A stretch of 64,000 bases of DNA from Serripes groenlandicus (GCA_031761405.1 JASEVX010000008.1:38247355-38311354); one strand, 5' to 3'. Counted from the first letter of the stretch, positions 32,401 through 43,334 are shown. Program-made: numbers and translations. The notes: generated from the letters alone by a model not told the origin.

Positions 32401-33420
32401 GACTCATTGGTTCTACTATAAATGTAGACTCATTGGTTCCACTAGACGTGTAGACTCATTGGTTCCACTATAAATGTAGACTCATTGGTTCCACTAGACG
32501 TGTAGACTCATTGGTTCCACTAGACATGTAGACTCATTAGTTCCACTAGACATGTAGACTCATTGGTTCCACTAGACGTGTAGACTCATTGGTTCCACTA
32601 GACATGTAGACTCATTGGTTCCACTATACGTGTAGAATCATTGGTTCCACTAGACGTGTAGACTCATTGGTTCAACTAGACATGTATACTCATTGGTTCC
32701 ACTAGACATGTAGACTCATTGGTTCCACTAGACGTGTAGACTCATTGGTTCCACTATAAATGTAGACTCATTGGTTCCACTAGACGTGTAGACTCATTGG
32801 TTCCACTATAAATGTAGACTCATTGGTTCCACTAGCCGTGTAGACTCATTGGTTCCACTAGACGTGTAGACTCATTGGTTCCACTAGACATGTAGACTCA
32901 TTGGTTCCACTAGACGTGTAGACTCATTGGTTCCACTATAAATGTAGACTCATTGGTTCCACTAGCCGTGTAGACTCATTGGTTCCACTAGACGTGTAGA
33001 CTCATTGGTTCCACTAGACATGTAGACTCATTGGTTCCACTAGACATGTAGACTCATTGGTTCCACTAGACGTGCAGACTCATTGGTTCCACTAGACATG
33101 TAGACTCATTGGTTCCACTAGACATGTATACTCATTGGTTCCACTAGACGTGTAGACTCATTGGTTCCACTATAAATGTAGACTCATTGGTTCCACTAGA
33201 CGTGTAGACTCATTGGTTCCACTATAAATGTAGACTCATTGGTTCCACTAGACGTGTAGACTCATTGGTTCCACTAGACGTGTAGACTCATTTGTTCCAC
33301 TATAAATGTAGACTCATTGGTTCCACTAGATGTGTAGACTCATTGGTTCCACTAGACATGTAGACTCATTGGTTCCACTAGACGTGTAGACTCATTGGTT
33401 CCACTAAACACGTATACTCA
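29480..33420. repeat. 27/26-bp satellite, alternating blocks
   Basis: Two related units alternate in blocks. The 27-bp unit reads CCGACTTGGTTCCACTAGAC plus TTATAGA. The 26-bp unit reads CTCATTGGTTCCACTAGACG plus TGTAGA. 27-bp blocks lie at about 29486-30440, 30840-31250 and 31560-32310; 26-bp blocks lie at about 30440-30830, 31250-31555 and 32310-33420. A longer unit repeats at 743 bp (for example 30601 and 31344; 30781 and 31524), dropping by one 26-bp unit further on. Long minus-strand frames of SLVEPSRSI repeats arise only in 27-bp blocks because 27 is divisible by three. Confidence 0.97.
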
Positions 33421-34945
33421 TTTGCTCCACTAGACACGTAGACTGATTGGCTCCACTAGGTTTGAAGATTCATTGGTTCCATTATACTTGTATACTCTCT
33501 TTTCCTCTAGACTTGTAGACTCACCATTCCACTAGTCGTGTAGAGTTACTGGTTCAACTATACATGTAGTCCAACTGCTTCCCCTAGACTTGAAGACCTA
33601 TTGGTTCAACTAGACATGTAGTCCAATTGGTTCAACTAGACATATAAACCTTTTGGTTCCACTAGATTTGTAGATCAACTTTGCTCCACTAGACCTGTAG
33701 ATTTGCATGTTCAACATACAGACGTGTAGACCCACTGGTTTCGACAGACATGTAGACCCACTGGTTCCACTAGTCGTGTCGGCCCACTGGTCCCACTAAA
33801 CTTGTAGATCCACTGGTTTCAGTGAACTGGTTTCGTTAGTTGTGTAGAACCACCTAGTCGCACTAGACTTGTAGACCTACTGGTTCCACTAAATCTCTTT
33901 TCGATAGAATTGTAGATCCACTGGTTTCGATAGACCTGTAGACCGGCTGGTTCCACTAAAACTCTTTTCGATAGATTTGTAGATCCACTGGTTTCGATAG
34001 ACTTGTAGACCTACTGGTTCCACTATAACTGGTTTCATTAGACGTGTAGACCTACTGGTTCCACTAGAACTGGTTTCGACATATGTGTAGATCCACTGGT
34101 TTCGATAGACGTGTAGACTTACTGGTTCCACTAGAAATGATTTCATCAGACGTGTAGACCGGCTGGTTCCACTAGAAATGGTTTCATCAGACGTGTAGAC
34201 AGGCTAGCTTAACTACACTTGAACTAGGCTTGTAGAACTACTGGTTCCACTAGAACTGGTTCGATAGATTTGTAGATCCACTGGTTTCGATAGACGTGTA
34301 GACCCACTAATTAGGCTTGTACTATATATTAGAGTGTAGACGTGTAGACGCACTAGCTTAACTACACTTGAACTAGTCTTGTAGAACTACTGGTTCCACT
34401 AGAAGTAGTTTCGATAGACTTGTAGATCCACTGGTTTCGATAGACGTGTAGACCCACTAACTAGGCTTGTACTATATATTAGAGTGTATACGTGTAGACG
34501 CACTAGCTTAACTACACTTGAACTAGTCTTGTAGAACTACTGGTTCCACTAGAAGTAGTTTCGATAGACTTGTAGATCCACTGGTTTCGATAGACGTGTA
34601 TACCCACTAACTAGGCTTGTACTATATATTAGAGTGTAGACGTGTAGACGCACTAGCTTAACTACACTTGAACTAGGCTTGTAGAACTACTGGTTCCACT
34701 AGAACTGGTTTCGATAGATTTGTAGATCTACTGGTTTCGATAGACGTGTAGATCTACATGTTCCACTAGAACTAGTTTCGATAGATTTGTAGATCCACTG
34801 GTTTCGATAGACGTGTAGATCTACATGTTCCACTAGAACTAGTTTCGATAGATTTGTAGATCCACTGGTTTCGTTAGACGTGTATACCTACTGGTTCCAC
34901 TAGCACTGGTTTCGATAGATTTGTAGATCCGCAGGTTCTACTCAT
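33421..34945. repeat. Degenerate satellite flank with 150-bp higher-order units
   Basis: Diverged GGTTCCACTAGAC-type units mixed with GGTTTCGATAGACGTGTAGA units. AGCTTAACTACACTTGAACT recurs at 34206, 34354, 34504 and 34654, giving a 148-150 bp higher-order period. The edge decays near 34945. Confidence 0.9.
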
Positions 34946-35492
34946 ATGACCTGTTTCTGATATCGATATTTGTTGTTGTTACAAGGGACCTTTTGACAAG
35001 AGACGGTTCATATCAATTACAAATGGCTTTTTCATTGATTAGATTTGACAATATGCGAGAGTAAAACAAACACATGTCCTTCACTGGAAACATGTTATTG
35101 TAGACAGCAACATGTTGTCAAATGGTATAATAACATATAAGAAAGATACATACTTCATATTATACTAGGTAGAACCAGAAACCTAAAATAACACAGATGC
35201 GATACTGCTACTTACCAAAGAATAGTTTATAGGTATCTGGTAGAATTCGTAGAATTATAACGAACATTTATACACAAATGCTTAAGAGCGTATTCGCTCA
35301 ACTATTTGAGTACTAAGTGTATTACTCTTACTGTATGGCCTGATCTCAGTCTTACCGTGATTGATGCTAGTCTAAATATGTAAATAATGTTGGGAAAAGG
35401 TTCAAACTTGATAAAAACCTATGTTTCTAGTCCAAAATATAAATGGAATAAAAATAAAATGTTATAAGCCACGAATAACGAAAGACGATATT
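34946..35492. other. Unassigned non-coding stretch
   Basis: No repeat or ORF of note was seen. Confidence 0.35.
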
Positions 35493-35885
35493 ATGTGTTT
35501 CCCACATGCAGACCGTTTTTGAAAATATTGTGTAAAATTATTAAATTTCACTTGGCGAGCAATTATTCCGTTTGCAACAGTGTTTTAAACCCTTTCCCTC
35601 ATATAGACGCTTTCAGACGCCTCTGGGGCAGACGGCTTTTTGAAAACATTGTGACAAAAGAAGAAATTGCTCAAAACGAGCAATTTCTGCTTTTGCCACA
35701 ATGTTTTTCACTTTTAGCGATAGGTTATCCATTCAATTATAGAGATTTTCTATTTTTTGACAAAATATGTTCAAAGTCGTCTGCTGCAGAATTGTCGCAT
35801 GAGGGAAAGGGTTAACACCTTCATAACATTTTTATCACTAGAGAGTTTCGATATTTGTGCCAGGATGCTTTCGAGGTCGATTGTG
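35493..35885 (-). mobile_element. TTAA-MITE-1 outer copy, split by a nested insertion
   Basis: Left part GTTTCCCACATGCAGACCG to GCAACAGTGTTTTAA. After the inner element the sequence TATCACTAGAGAGTTTCGATATT and CCAGGATGCTTTCGAGGTCG continues the family's far side in a diverged form. Its own right terminus is not recognisable. Confidence 0.65.
35585..35815 (-). mobile_element. TTAA-MITE-1 inner copy, CTCAT subfamily
   Basis: TTAA at 35585-35588 (one extra A before CCC) and at 35812-35815; loop GCTCAAAACGAGC; otherwise a full copy. Confidence 0.92.
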
Positions 35886-35969
35886 ATATAAGCATTATTA
35901 ATGTAAGTGGGACGAGATTGCAAGCAATTGTGTTCGAGTTAGGTTTATGCAGTGTTGAAGACAAAGTGA

Positions 35970-36032
35970 CTGAACCCTTTACCTCATACGACAATTTTGC
36001 AGCAGACTACTTTGAACATATTTTGTACAAAT
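35970..36032 (+). mobile_element. TTAA-MITE-1 left-end fragment, CTCAT type
   Basis: GAACCCTTTACCTCATACGAC and GCAGCAGACTACTTTGAAC, ending after ATTTTGTACAAA. Confidence 0.7.
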
Positions 36033-36120
36033 CGTGCATATTCTGAGACGACACTTTATCTCCGTCGACTTATACACGTGCATATTCTGAGTCGACACTT
36101 TATCTCCATCGACTAATCTC
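36033..36120. repeat. 44-bp tandem duplication
   Basis: CGTGCATATTCTGAG followed by ACACTTTATCTCC and TCGACT occurs at 36033 and 36077. It starts exactly where the MITE fragment ends. Confidence 0.8.
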
Positions 36121-37011
36121 CGTCCATGCTCCAGTATGTGAAGTGGGGAAAGGAGAAGGCGGATATTCGAATTGTCACAGACTGCTTAAGACGTAAACCG
36201 ATTAAAACATGAATCGTTTTGTGAAAATTTACAGTGACAGTTTCGATTTAAGCTTCCACGAAGACACACATTGTCGATTGCTGAGTAAGCGATATTTACA
36301 TGTTTCTAAAAATAGATTTTAGTCAATCGACATGTCGTGACTGGGCTATTATCGTGACTGTCTTAGCGCGGTCGGCAGTGAGAGCTTGTTTATCCACTAA
36401 TGGTGTTTTGGCACGAACGATACTGCACGAAATGAATGAAATATTGATGATAGCAGCCCACTGTAGTAGTTCTTACCGGAAAACTCGGGCGTTCTGCCAA
36501 AATCAATAGCAGCTTTTTCGCCGGCTTCATTCATAAAAAGTATATATTGGTTCATTCACAAGTATGTAGGTTGTATGGAAAACTAGTGTTATGCAGGCCC
36601 TTACTTGAGACAATCATTGTACCACTTGACATCAGAGAACAGTGCAGACCCAGATCTCAACGGTCCACTTATTACTTACATAAGCTTGTAAGACTTTTCC
36701 GTCAATTTGAAGGTGATCTGAACCACTATATACTAGAGAAAATGCCAATGTGTACATTTCCGCCCGAAAGGGCTCATACAATATTTAGTTCGTCAAATAT
36801 GTATGTTTATAGACAATATAACAGGAAGTACAGGATCCTGGCATTCGCAAACAAAAACGCATTGCTCCCATTACCAGACGACAATAACGCCAATCGATCG
36901 GTGAATTAGACAATGGCGACTAACGGAATACGACTTCATTCACAAAACAAATCGAAACATTAATGACACGAAACGACCTAGTTTTACGTCGTCCTTTATT
37001 TCGGAGTTTAA
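36121..37011. other. Unassigned stretch with one 120-codon frame
   Basis: The plus frame at 36547-36909 is basic and contains LHKLVRLFRQFEGDLNHYIL. I recognise no domain. It has no supporting neighbour and may be chance. Confidence 0.3.
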
Positions 37012-37226
37012 AGCTTTCCCTTCCTCGTACAGACGATACTTTAAGCCTTTGAAAACTTTTGTGACAAAAGGAGAAATTGCTCATAATGAGCAATTTTCTC
37101 TTTTGTCACAAAGTTCTCAACTCGATATCATAACGTTTCTTTCATTCATAGAGAATAATCGTTTCTTTTCGTAGATTTTTTCGAAGTCATCTGATGCAAT
37201 AGTGTTGTATGTGGGAACAAGGGTCA
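37012..37226 (-). mobile_element. TTAA-MITE-1 copy, eroded ends
   Basis: TTTCCCTTCCTCGTACAGACG, a long perfect hairpin TTGTGACAAAAGGAGAAATTG with loop GCTCATAATGAGC, and right part GAAGTCATCTGATGCA to GTGGGAACAAGGG. Confidence 0.78.
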
Positions 37227-37279
37227 AAGAATTTACAGCAGGTGAAGTTCAAATCAGGACATGCACTTGTGTGTTCGGT

Positions 37280-37540
37280 CCGTGGTGTTTTATGACGCCT
37301 TCAACAGTATTTCAGTTATATTACGGCGTTTCCTGCGTCGATTACCAGTACTTCCGGTAATATTTAATCTGACTTCAGCGCATCAGTCCTAATTCTTTAC
37401 CCACAATCCTGAGCGCCAAGGAGGACATCCATTACTACAAAATTTAAAGTTGTTTTGTTGTATGACCCGACTTGGGATCGAACCCTGGTCTTCCGCCATC
37501 GAGGCTGACGCTCTATTCACTTCACCATGGAGTTTTAACG
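37280..37540 (-). mobile_element. SINE, nearly complete
   Basis: Minus-strand head CTCCATGGTGAAGTGAATAGAG (A-box region) and CCAGGGTTCGATCCCAAGTCGGG (B box); body with CTCAGGATTGTGGGTAAAG and the CGCCGTAATATAACTGAAATA module. Confidence 0.85.
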
Positions 37541-37634
37541 AATGCACAGCAGGCGATAAACACCATTATCCCGCTGTTTGCCTACGACTGATATCACTAT
37601 TTCCGAGTTTCAACAAGTTCTTACAAATGTTTTT

Positions 37635-37848
37635 GAACTCTTTCAAACATACATCTAATCTCGAGCAGACGTCTTCAAAAACATCCATACCAATACGTGA
37701 AAATCTCCATAAATATGGATTTAATTATTTTAAAGAGGTGCACACATTGTCCTAAAAGGATAAACCGCTCATAATAAGCAAATTCCCCTTTTGCCACGAT
37801 GTTTTCAAAAGTCGCCTGCTGTAAATTGTCTGTATATAAGGAGGTTAA
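37635..37848 (+). mobile_element. TTAA-MITE-1 copy, diverged
   Basis: GAACTCTTTCAAACATACATC, GAGCAGACGTCTTCAAAAAC, hairpin GCTCATAATAAGC, right GTCGCCTGCTGTAAATTG to AGGAGGTTAA. Confidence 0.75.
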
Positions 37849-37864
37849 CTTTGTTAATTGTTCA

Positions 37865-38010
37865 GGCGAGCAATTTCTCCTTTTGACACAATGTTTTCAA
37901 CTCTATTCTCTATATATAAGTATGTCTTCATTCAGGGAGATTTTCCATATTATTGTTGAGGTGTTTACAAAGTCATCTGCTGCAGATATGTTGTATGTGG
38001 GAAATGGTTA
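37865..38010 (-). mobile_element. TTAA-MITE-1, far-side fragment
   Basis: CGAGCAATTTCTCCTTTTGACAC through ATTCAGGGAGATTTTCC to AAAGTCATCTGCTGCAG and GTGGGAAATGGTTA. The first third is missing. Confidence 0.7.
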
Positions 38011-38159
38011 TCGCGACCCTCATTCACGGAAACAGTATGGTTCTCAAATAGTTAACACCTACATCGTTTAGTTTTCGCAAGTTAGGCAGATGCAAGAAAT
38101 GTCAATATCTTGAAAATCGATCCCAATTTACCCCCATCGTATTCCGGAACCCGGGGAAA

Positions 38160-38370
38160 ACCCATTCCAACTCGCAGCGCCATTCTGACGCATCTGAACC
38201 AGACGACTTTAGGGAAACGACTGTGTGGTTAAAAGAGAAATTGGTAATAATGAACAATTTCTCATTTTGTTCACAATGGTTTCAACATTATTACAGTTTT
38301 TTGTCTAGATGTTTTCAAAGTCGTCTGCTGCAGATTCGTTGTGTGTCAGACTGGTTCCAAAAGGGGTTAA
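38160..38370 (-). mobile_element. TTAA-MITE-1 copy next to the 25-bp satellite
   Basis: CCCATTCCAACTCGCAGCGCC at the left (diverged), hairpin AATTGGTAATAATGAACAATTTC, right AAAGTCGTCTGCTGCAGATTC, ending AAAAGGGGTTAA. Confidence 0.72.
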
Positions 38371-38439
38371 AACAATTTGGGTTAAGGGAAAATGTTTTTC
38401 TCTCTAAACCTGATGAAGGTTATGTGATGGTTAGTTGGT

Positions 38440-38955
38440 GAGGTCAGTTCCCGGTAAGGTTCCTGGTCGGTTTCCTGTTAGGTGGTTGGGCTCGGTTCCA
38501 GGTTAAGTGGTGACTGTAGGTTCCCAGTTTGATGACAGCGGCTGGTTCCCGGTTAGGTGGTGTGGGTAAGTTCCTAGTTAGCTGGTTAGGGTCGGTTACC
38601 AGTTATGTGTTGAGGGTCGGTTCCCGGTTAGGTGGATGAGTCGGTTCCCGGTGTTGGGGGTAAGTTCCAGGTAAGATGGTGAGGGTCTGTTGCCTTTTAA
38701 GTTGTGAGGGTAGGCTCCCGGTTAGGTATTAAGGGTAGGTTCCCGGTTATATGTTAAAGGTAGGTTCCCGGTTAGGTATTAAAGGTAGGTTCCCGGTTAG
38801 AAATTAAGGGTAGGTTCCCGGTTAGATATTAAGGGTAGGTTCCCGGTTAGATATTAAAGGTAGGTTCCCGGTTAGGTATTAAGGGTAGGTTCCCGGTTAG
38901 CTGTTGAGTGTCGATTCCCGGTTAGGTGGTGAGTTTAGGTTCCAGTTAGTCATGA
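38440..38955. repeat. 25-26-bp tandem repeat
   Basis: Core AGGGTAGGTTCCCGGTTAG with variable ATATT, GTATT or GTGGTG ends; the cleanest units lie at 38710-38900, and both edges are degenerate. About 20 units. Confidence 0.93.
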
Positions 38956-39004
38956 ACCTTGGAAGTTGGAAGTACACATGTACATCATATGGCAATCTTA
39001 GGTA

Positions 39005-39110
39005 ATATTCTGGGACAAGGACAAATTGCCCGTTTTTAACAATTCCTCTTTTCCCATTCTGTTATTCAACACAGTGTCTGCTGCAGATGAATGAGGTACG
39101 AAGGTTTAAG
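39005..39110 (+). mobile_element. TTAA-MITE-1 hairpin fragment
   Basis: GGACAAATTGCCCGTTTTTAAC, TTCCTCTTTTCCC and GTGTCTGCTGCAGATGAATG in family order; no termini. A weaker one follows at 39228-39317. Confidence 0.5.
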
Positions 39111-39447
39111 GACTATCAAATTGGCAATTGATGCTGGCGAATAATTTGTGTTTTATGGTTAAACTCTTACCAAATATGTTCCGTCTACAGCATGCGGTAG
39201 ACCTGCGTTCGTTTGGATGGGCTCATACGGAGAAAATGTCTCCTTTTGCCACAAGGTGTGTTCAAATCTCGTCTAATGCAGATTGCTTCAGAGTGCCTTC
39301 ATGTGTGCAAGGGTTAGAAAATCTACAACAGCCCTGTGTTGGTATTATTGATTGAGGTTACATTGTAATTGTAAATGTCAACTTACAGCTGAGACTGACT
39401 TCATGTCTACAAAAATCGATTTTCGCCACTTCATTCACAAACCAATC

Positions 39448-39476
39448 GGGGGGGGGGGGGGGGGGGGGGGGGGGGG
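39448..39476. repeat. Poly-G run, 29 G
   Basis: Uninterrupted G tract followed by AAGAGAAAC. Its length in the assembly may be unreliable. Capable of quadruplex formation in principle. Confidence 0.95.
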
Positions 39477-39580
39477 AAGAGAAACAAAGCGAGGGGCGTC
39501 GATCTATAATTAGCCACTAGATGGCAGTGAAAAATCACGATTGCATTGTTTATCTATGTCGGTGTCGTTGTTTATGTGTG

Positions 39581-39810
39581 TTAACCCTATCCCACATGCG
39601 ACAATTCTGCAGCAGGCGACTTTGAACGTATTTTGTCAAAACATAGGAAATCTCGTTAATTGAATGGATAACCTATGACAAAAAGTGGAAAACATTGTGG
39701 AAAAAGGAGAAATTGCACGTTTTGTGCAATTTCTTCTTTTGTCACTATGTTTTCAAAAAGCCGTCTGCTGCAGAGGCGTCAGAAAGCGTCTATATGAGGG
39801 AAAGGATTAA
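39581..39810 (+). mobile_element. TTAA-MITE-1, CTCAT-like subfamily, full 230 bp
   Basis: TTAACCCTATCCCACATGCGAC to ATGAGGGAAAGGATTAA; loop GCACGTTTTGTGC. First of a head-to-tail cluster of four copies up to about 40435. Confidence 0.92.
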
Positions 39811-40024
39811 CACCTATCCCACATGCACGGGCATTCTGGAGTATCTGCAGCTAACGTCTTTTGAAAACATTGTTAGAAAAACAGAGAATTGGCTCATTTT
39901 GGCTATTTCTCAATTTCTAACAATGTCTCACTTTCATGTCAGTATTGATCCAATTTCTGCATCTTACGTTTGGCCTAGTTTTCAAAACAGACGATTGCAA
40001 ACTAGCAAATTTAGTAAATTGTTA
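39807..40024 (-). mobile_element. TTAA-MITE-1 copy sharing a TTAA with its neighbour
   Basis: TTAACACCTATCCCACATGCACGG at the left uses the same TTAA that ends the previous copy. Hairpin GGCTCATTTTGGC; right GTTTTCAAAACAGACGATTGC to TTGTTAA, where the next copy starts. Confidence 0.75.
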
Positions 40025-40200
40025 ACCCTTTCCCACATACAAGTATTCTGCAGCAGATGACTTAATTTTCTGGAAACTGCCTTTAAATGAAATTACAATA
40101 ATTGAATATTGTAGAAAACATGGTGACAAAATGAGAAATTGCTCGTTTCGCTTTGGTCATGGGCTATATCTCCATTTCCGACAATACTTACTTATCTGTG
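40021..40200 (+). mobile_element. TTAA-MITE-1 copy, right end lost
   Basis: TTAACCCTTTCCCACATACAAG, CTGCAGCAGATGACTTAATTTTC, GAGAAATTGCTCGTTTCGC, TCCATTTCCGACAATACT. No right terminus. Confidence 0.75.
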
Positions 40201-40259
40201 TGACAATTTTAATTTCAAATACTTTAAAATGCATTTACGATTTTTGACAATGCCAATCG

Positions 40260-40435
40260 ATTCATCGACTTCTAAAAAACAGTGTAACAAAAAGAGAACA
40301 CTTTGTTCTTTTGCTACTTCATATGTTTTCAATAATTAATACAACTTTTCCTTATAGAGAGTTTCGATACGTTTTTACTAAACTTTTTTTTTTAAATGTC
40401 GTTTGCTGCAGATTTATCGAACATGGGGATGAGCA
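40260..40435 (-). mobile_element. TTAA-MITE-1 fragment
   Basis: AACAGTGTAACAAAAAGAGAAC with a TTTGTTCTTTTGC hairpin, TTATAGAGAGTTTCGATACG, and ATGTCGTTTGCTGCAGATTTATC. Confidence 0.6.
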
Positions 40436-40459
40436 TATATTAGGTTGACAGATCAAATA

Positions 40460-40541
40460 CACTCTACCGCCTCGGTGGTGTAGCGGCACAGCGTCTGCTT
40501 CGGGATTGCGAGGTTGCGGGTATGATCCCCGGCCGGGTTTT
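40460..40541 (+). mobile_element. SINE head cut by a MITE
   Basis: CTCGGTGGTGTAGCGGCACAGCG (A box) and GTTGCGGGTATGATCCCCGGC (B box), then GGGTTTTAACCC, where TTAA-MITE-1 starts. No SINE body follows the MITE. Confidence 0.75.
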
Positions 40542-40764
40542 AACCCTTTTCCACATAGAGCAATTCTGCAGCAGACGACTTTGAACAAACGTTGTCAACA
40601 TATGGAAAATCTCCATAATTGAATGGATAACCTATGACTAAAAGTGGAAAACATTGTGACAAAAGGAGAAATTGCACGTTTTGTGCAATTTCTTCTTTTG
40701 TTGTTTTCAAAAAGCCGTCTGCTGAAGAGGCGTCAGAAAGCGTCTATATGACGGAAAGGGTTAA
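40540..40764 (+). mobile_element. TTAA-MITE-1, CTCAT-like subfamily, full
   Basis: TTAA at both ends, left CCCTTTTCCACATAGAGC, loop GCACGTTTTGTGC, a small deletion after the hairpin (CTTCTTTTGTTGTTTTC), right TATGACGGAAAGGG. Confidence 0.92.
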
Positions 40765-40867
40765 CAAAGACTTTCAAACAAAAACAACAACAAAACAAAA
40801 TCCTTTACCTCACTGGTACTTAGTCTGACACCGTTTTATTTGATGCTGAAACGTAGATTTATAAGAT

Positions 40868-41097
40868 TTAAGCCTTTCCCATCTTCAGACGTATTTTGAC
40901 GCAATAGAAGCAGACGACTTTTGAAAACATTATGGCCAAAGGTGAAATTGCAAATGATGAGCAATTTCTCCTCTGGCCACAATGTTTTCAACTTTATTTA
41001 ACAATTAAGCTATCTTTTATGGAGATTTTTCAGGTTTTTGTCACCATGTTTTCAGGGTCGTCTGCTGCGAATTTATTGTATGTGGGAAAGGGTTTAA
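40868..41097 (-). mobile_element. TTAA-MITE-1 copy with an uninterrupted internal TTAA
   Basis: TTAAGCCTTTCCCATCTTCAGACG to GGGAAAGGGTTTAA. Hairpin GCAAATGATGAGC (mismatched). The segment AACTTTATTTAACAATTAAG, with TTAA at 40998-41001, is the unoccupied counterpart of the insertion site at 2220. Confidence 0.88.
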
Positions 41098-41637
41098 CAA
41101 CGCCATTGCCGAAGAACGTCAATGAAGGTGAATTTTCATTCAACCAATTCAAACAATCACCACATCTGAAGAAAACGACTTTAGACACGTCTAGGACAAA
41201 GTATGGAAAGTATATATATAAATAAAAGTACGATTAGTAAATAGTGGACTTGAACAAATATTACTCAACAATCACTATGGATAATTTCGCCATTTGCCTG
41301 CTGATACATCGAAATATGTATGCAAATGGGAAACAGGTTTCTTCATGTCATATACGTGTACATGTGTATGCACGTGTGACACGTGTTTATTCAGGGCATA
41401 TACGTGTGCATGAGCATAATATTAAACCATACCATATGTAATGTAATATCAAAGACATACTTTAGTTTACCCTTCATATATATGCACCTTGTAATACAAC
41501 TAAAACAACGAAAACTGATATGAATCAAAATATACTAACATAGTGTAAGTGGAGAATGTAACTCAGTCATTGCTTTATCAGTCAAGCAATCCGACGTATG
41601 TATTTATGTGTGAAGCAGCCTATTGACAAATGATCAT
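41098..41637. other. Unassigned, with ACGTG-rich patch
   Basis: Between 41350 and 41420 repeated TACGTGTACATG and CACGTGTGACACGTG motifs occur. No element ends were seen. Confidence 0.4.
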
Positions 41638-41910
41638 ATGAGCTGTTCCAAAAGAAAACCAACATTATGGACTCTGCGTAATGTATCGACCGATCCAGAT
41701 CAGCCTGCGAGGTCCGCGCAGCCTAATCCGGGCGACACATTCCATCTCAGGGGGATAAAGGTATAGAGTAATGACTACTAAAACAGAAAATCCACAGGAG
41801 GCGAAAAGTGTCTTTCCGTGTTAGCCTGCGCGGTATGCTTAGTCTGATCCGGGTCCATACTTTACAAAGTGTCCACAATGGTGGTTTGTTTTCTCGTGGG
41901 ACGACTCATA
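41638..41910. mobile_element. CCACGAGAAAACC MITE family, copy 3
   Basis: Left GAGCTGTTCCAAAAGAAAACC and AACATTATGGACTCTGCG; right GTCCACAATGGTGGTTTG and TTTTCTCGTGGGACGACTC; interior ATCCACAGGAGGCGAAAAG in the same sense as copy 2. Confidence 0.85.
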
Positions 41911-42294
41911 TGGTAACATAAGTAAAGAATATGTTCAAAACACAAAACAGTTACCAACATGTACATGTAATAAAGTACAGCAGATATCCATTAGCAGAAA
42001 AGTGGTCGTACTAGGTTACCGTTTAATGCATACGTTCTCGTTTTTCATTCGTTTTGATAGGTATTAAATTTGTTATTCAATAAACAAAAAATCACTATAA
42101 ACATTTAAGTGAAAGTCCAAAGGTAACGAAACCAAATTGCATACTTTCAACAAGAGATGCATATAAATCTTCTGGTATCATCATTTGCGCTTGTTCATGT
42201 TAAAATATATAATATGACATACCTGAATAGTGTGGATTCAGATCAACCTATGGATCCGATCCGTCAAATCAGAATATACACAACCTAGCATTGA

Positions 42295-42590
42295 TTGATT
42301 TGAGGTTAACGCCGTTTTTAACAATCTTTCAGTCATATCACGGCGGCTAGTTCATCTACTCATGTGTTTCCAGGCTTTCTCACACCAGTACTCCAAATAA
42401 CATATTTTCCAATCAACTGGCTGCTTTTCCAAACATAGACTGTTAGCCCATTGGTGGAAGGCGAATGACGCTAGTCACACTGACTTTTGTCAAACGTCGG
42501 AAAGAATGTTTGCTGAGCTAGGATTCGAACTCATAACCCCTGGATTGTCAGCCCGCGTGGCTACCGACTGAGCTATCGAGGCTTGGCAAG
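42295..42590 (-). mobile_element. SINE, long-body variant
   Basis: Minus-strand head CTCGATAGCTCAGTCGGTAGCC (A box) and GGGTTATGAGTTCGAATCC (B box); body with GACAAAAGTCAGTGTGAC and TTCCACCAATGGGCTAACAG; ends in AAAAACGGCGTTAACCTC. Nearly complete. Confidence 0.88.
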
Positions 42591-43334
42591 CTGGCATAAC
42601 TAAGTTAGTAAGTAAGTAAGTAAATATTTTATTAAAATTGGCATATGTATGAGATATGATAAAACATAATACAAAGTTTGTTGGAAAACCCCCCGGCCTC
42701 ATGGACCTATATGCCATTATCTATAAAGGTAATGTCTATGTACGTTAGTTCATGTATTCTTATCAGTTTGTGGGTCATGAAGTCTATATACATCTATACA
42801 TATATATACAATTATATCAATGGTCTCGTTCTTACAGGCCGACACAACAGCTTGTACAAGATGTAGTGATGGCATCCCCGAACGAAGCCATCAATATGTG
42901 TGAGTTACTATTAACTTTAGGGGATCTGATATACTTTTGAAAAAATAACGTGCTTAAGCATACACGTCTTAAAAGATTAGATCACTAATATGTTAGCAGT
43001 GTAGATTTTGACCAGAATGTGAAAGGAAGATCCTGGCCAGCTTGAGCGGGAGGCGATTCCAATTTCCTCAGTTAAGAAGGTTTATTATAGCCATATATAG
43101 TTGAGTGATCGTTTGCACTTGTTATATTTTACGTATTTGAAGTCCTTTTTTCCTGTTAATTACGGATGTGTTTTATTGTAAAGGTTTTTCGAGTCTGCAA
43201 GTCTTCGAAATAAGAAAAAAAAATTAGAGGTGATACGCTATTTTTAAAAAAATGGTACATATATTGGCGAATTTTTACATACTCGTCAATATTTCATCGA
43301 AGGAAACGTCATAATTTCCCAATACGGTACCTGT
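42591..43334. other. Unassigned; small TAAG and ATAC microsatellites
   Basis: TAAG repeats at 42602-42624 and ATACATCTATACATATATATAC near 42786-42812. No gene recognised. Confidence 0.4.

Noticed and set aside
36547..36909. Possible 120-codon gene
   Set aside because: No recognisable motif, no splice context and no second copy; not listed as a separate CDS.
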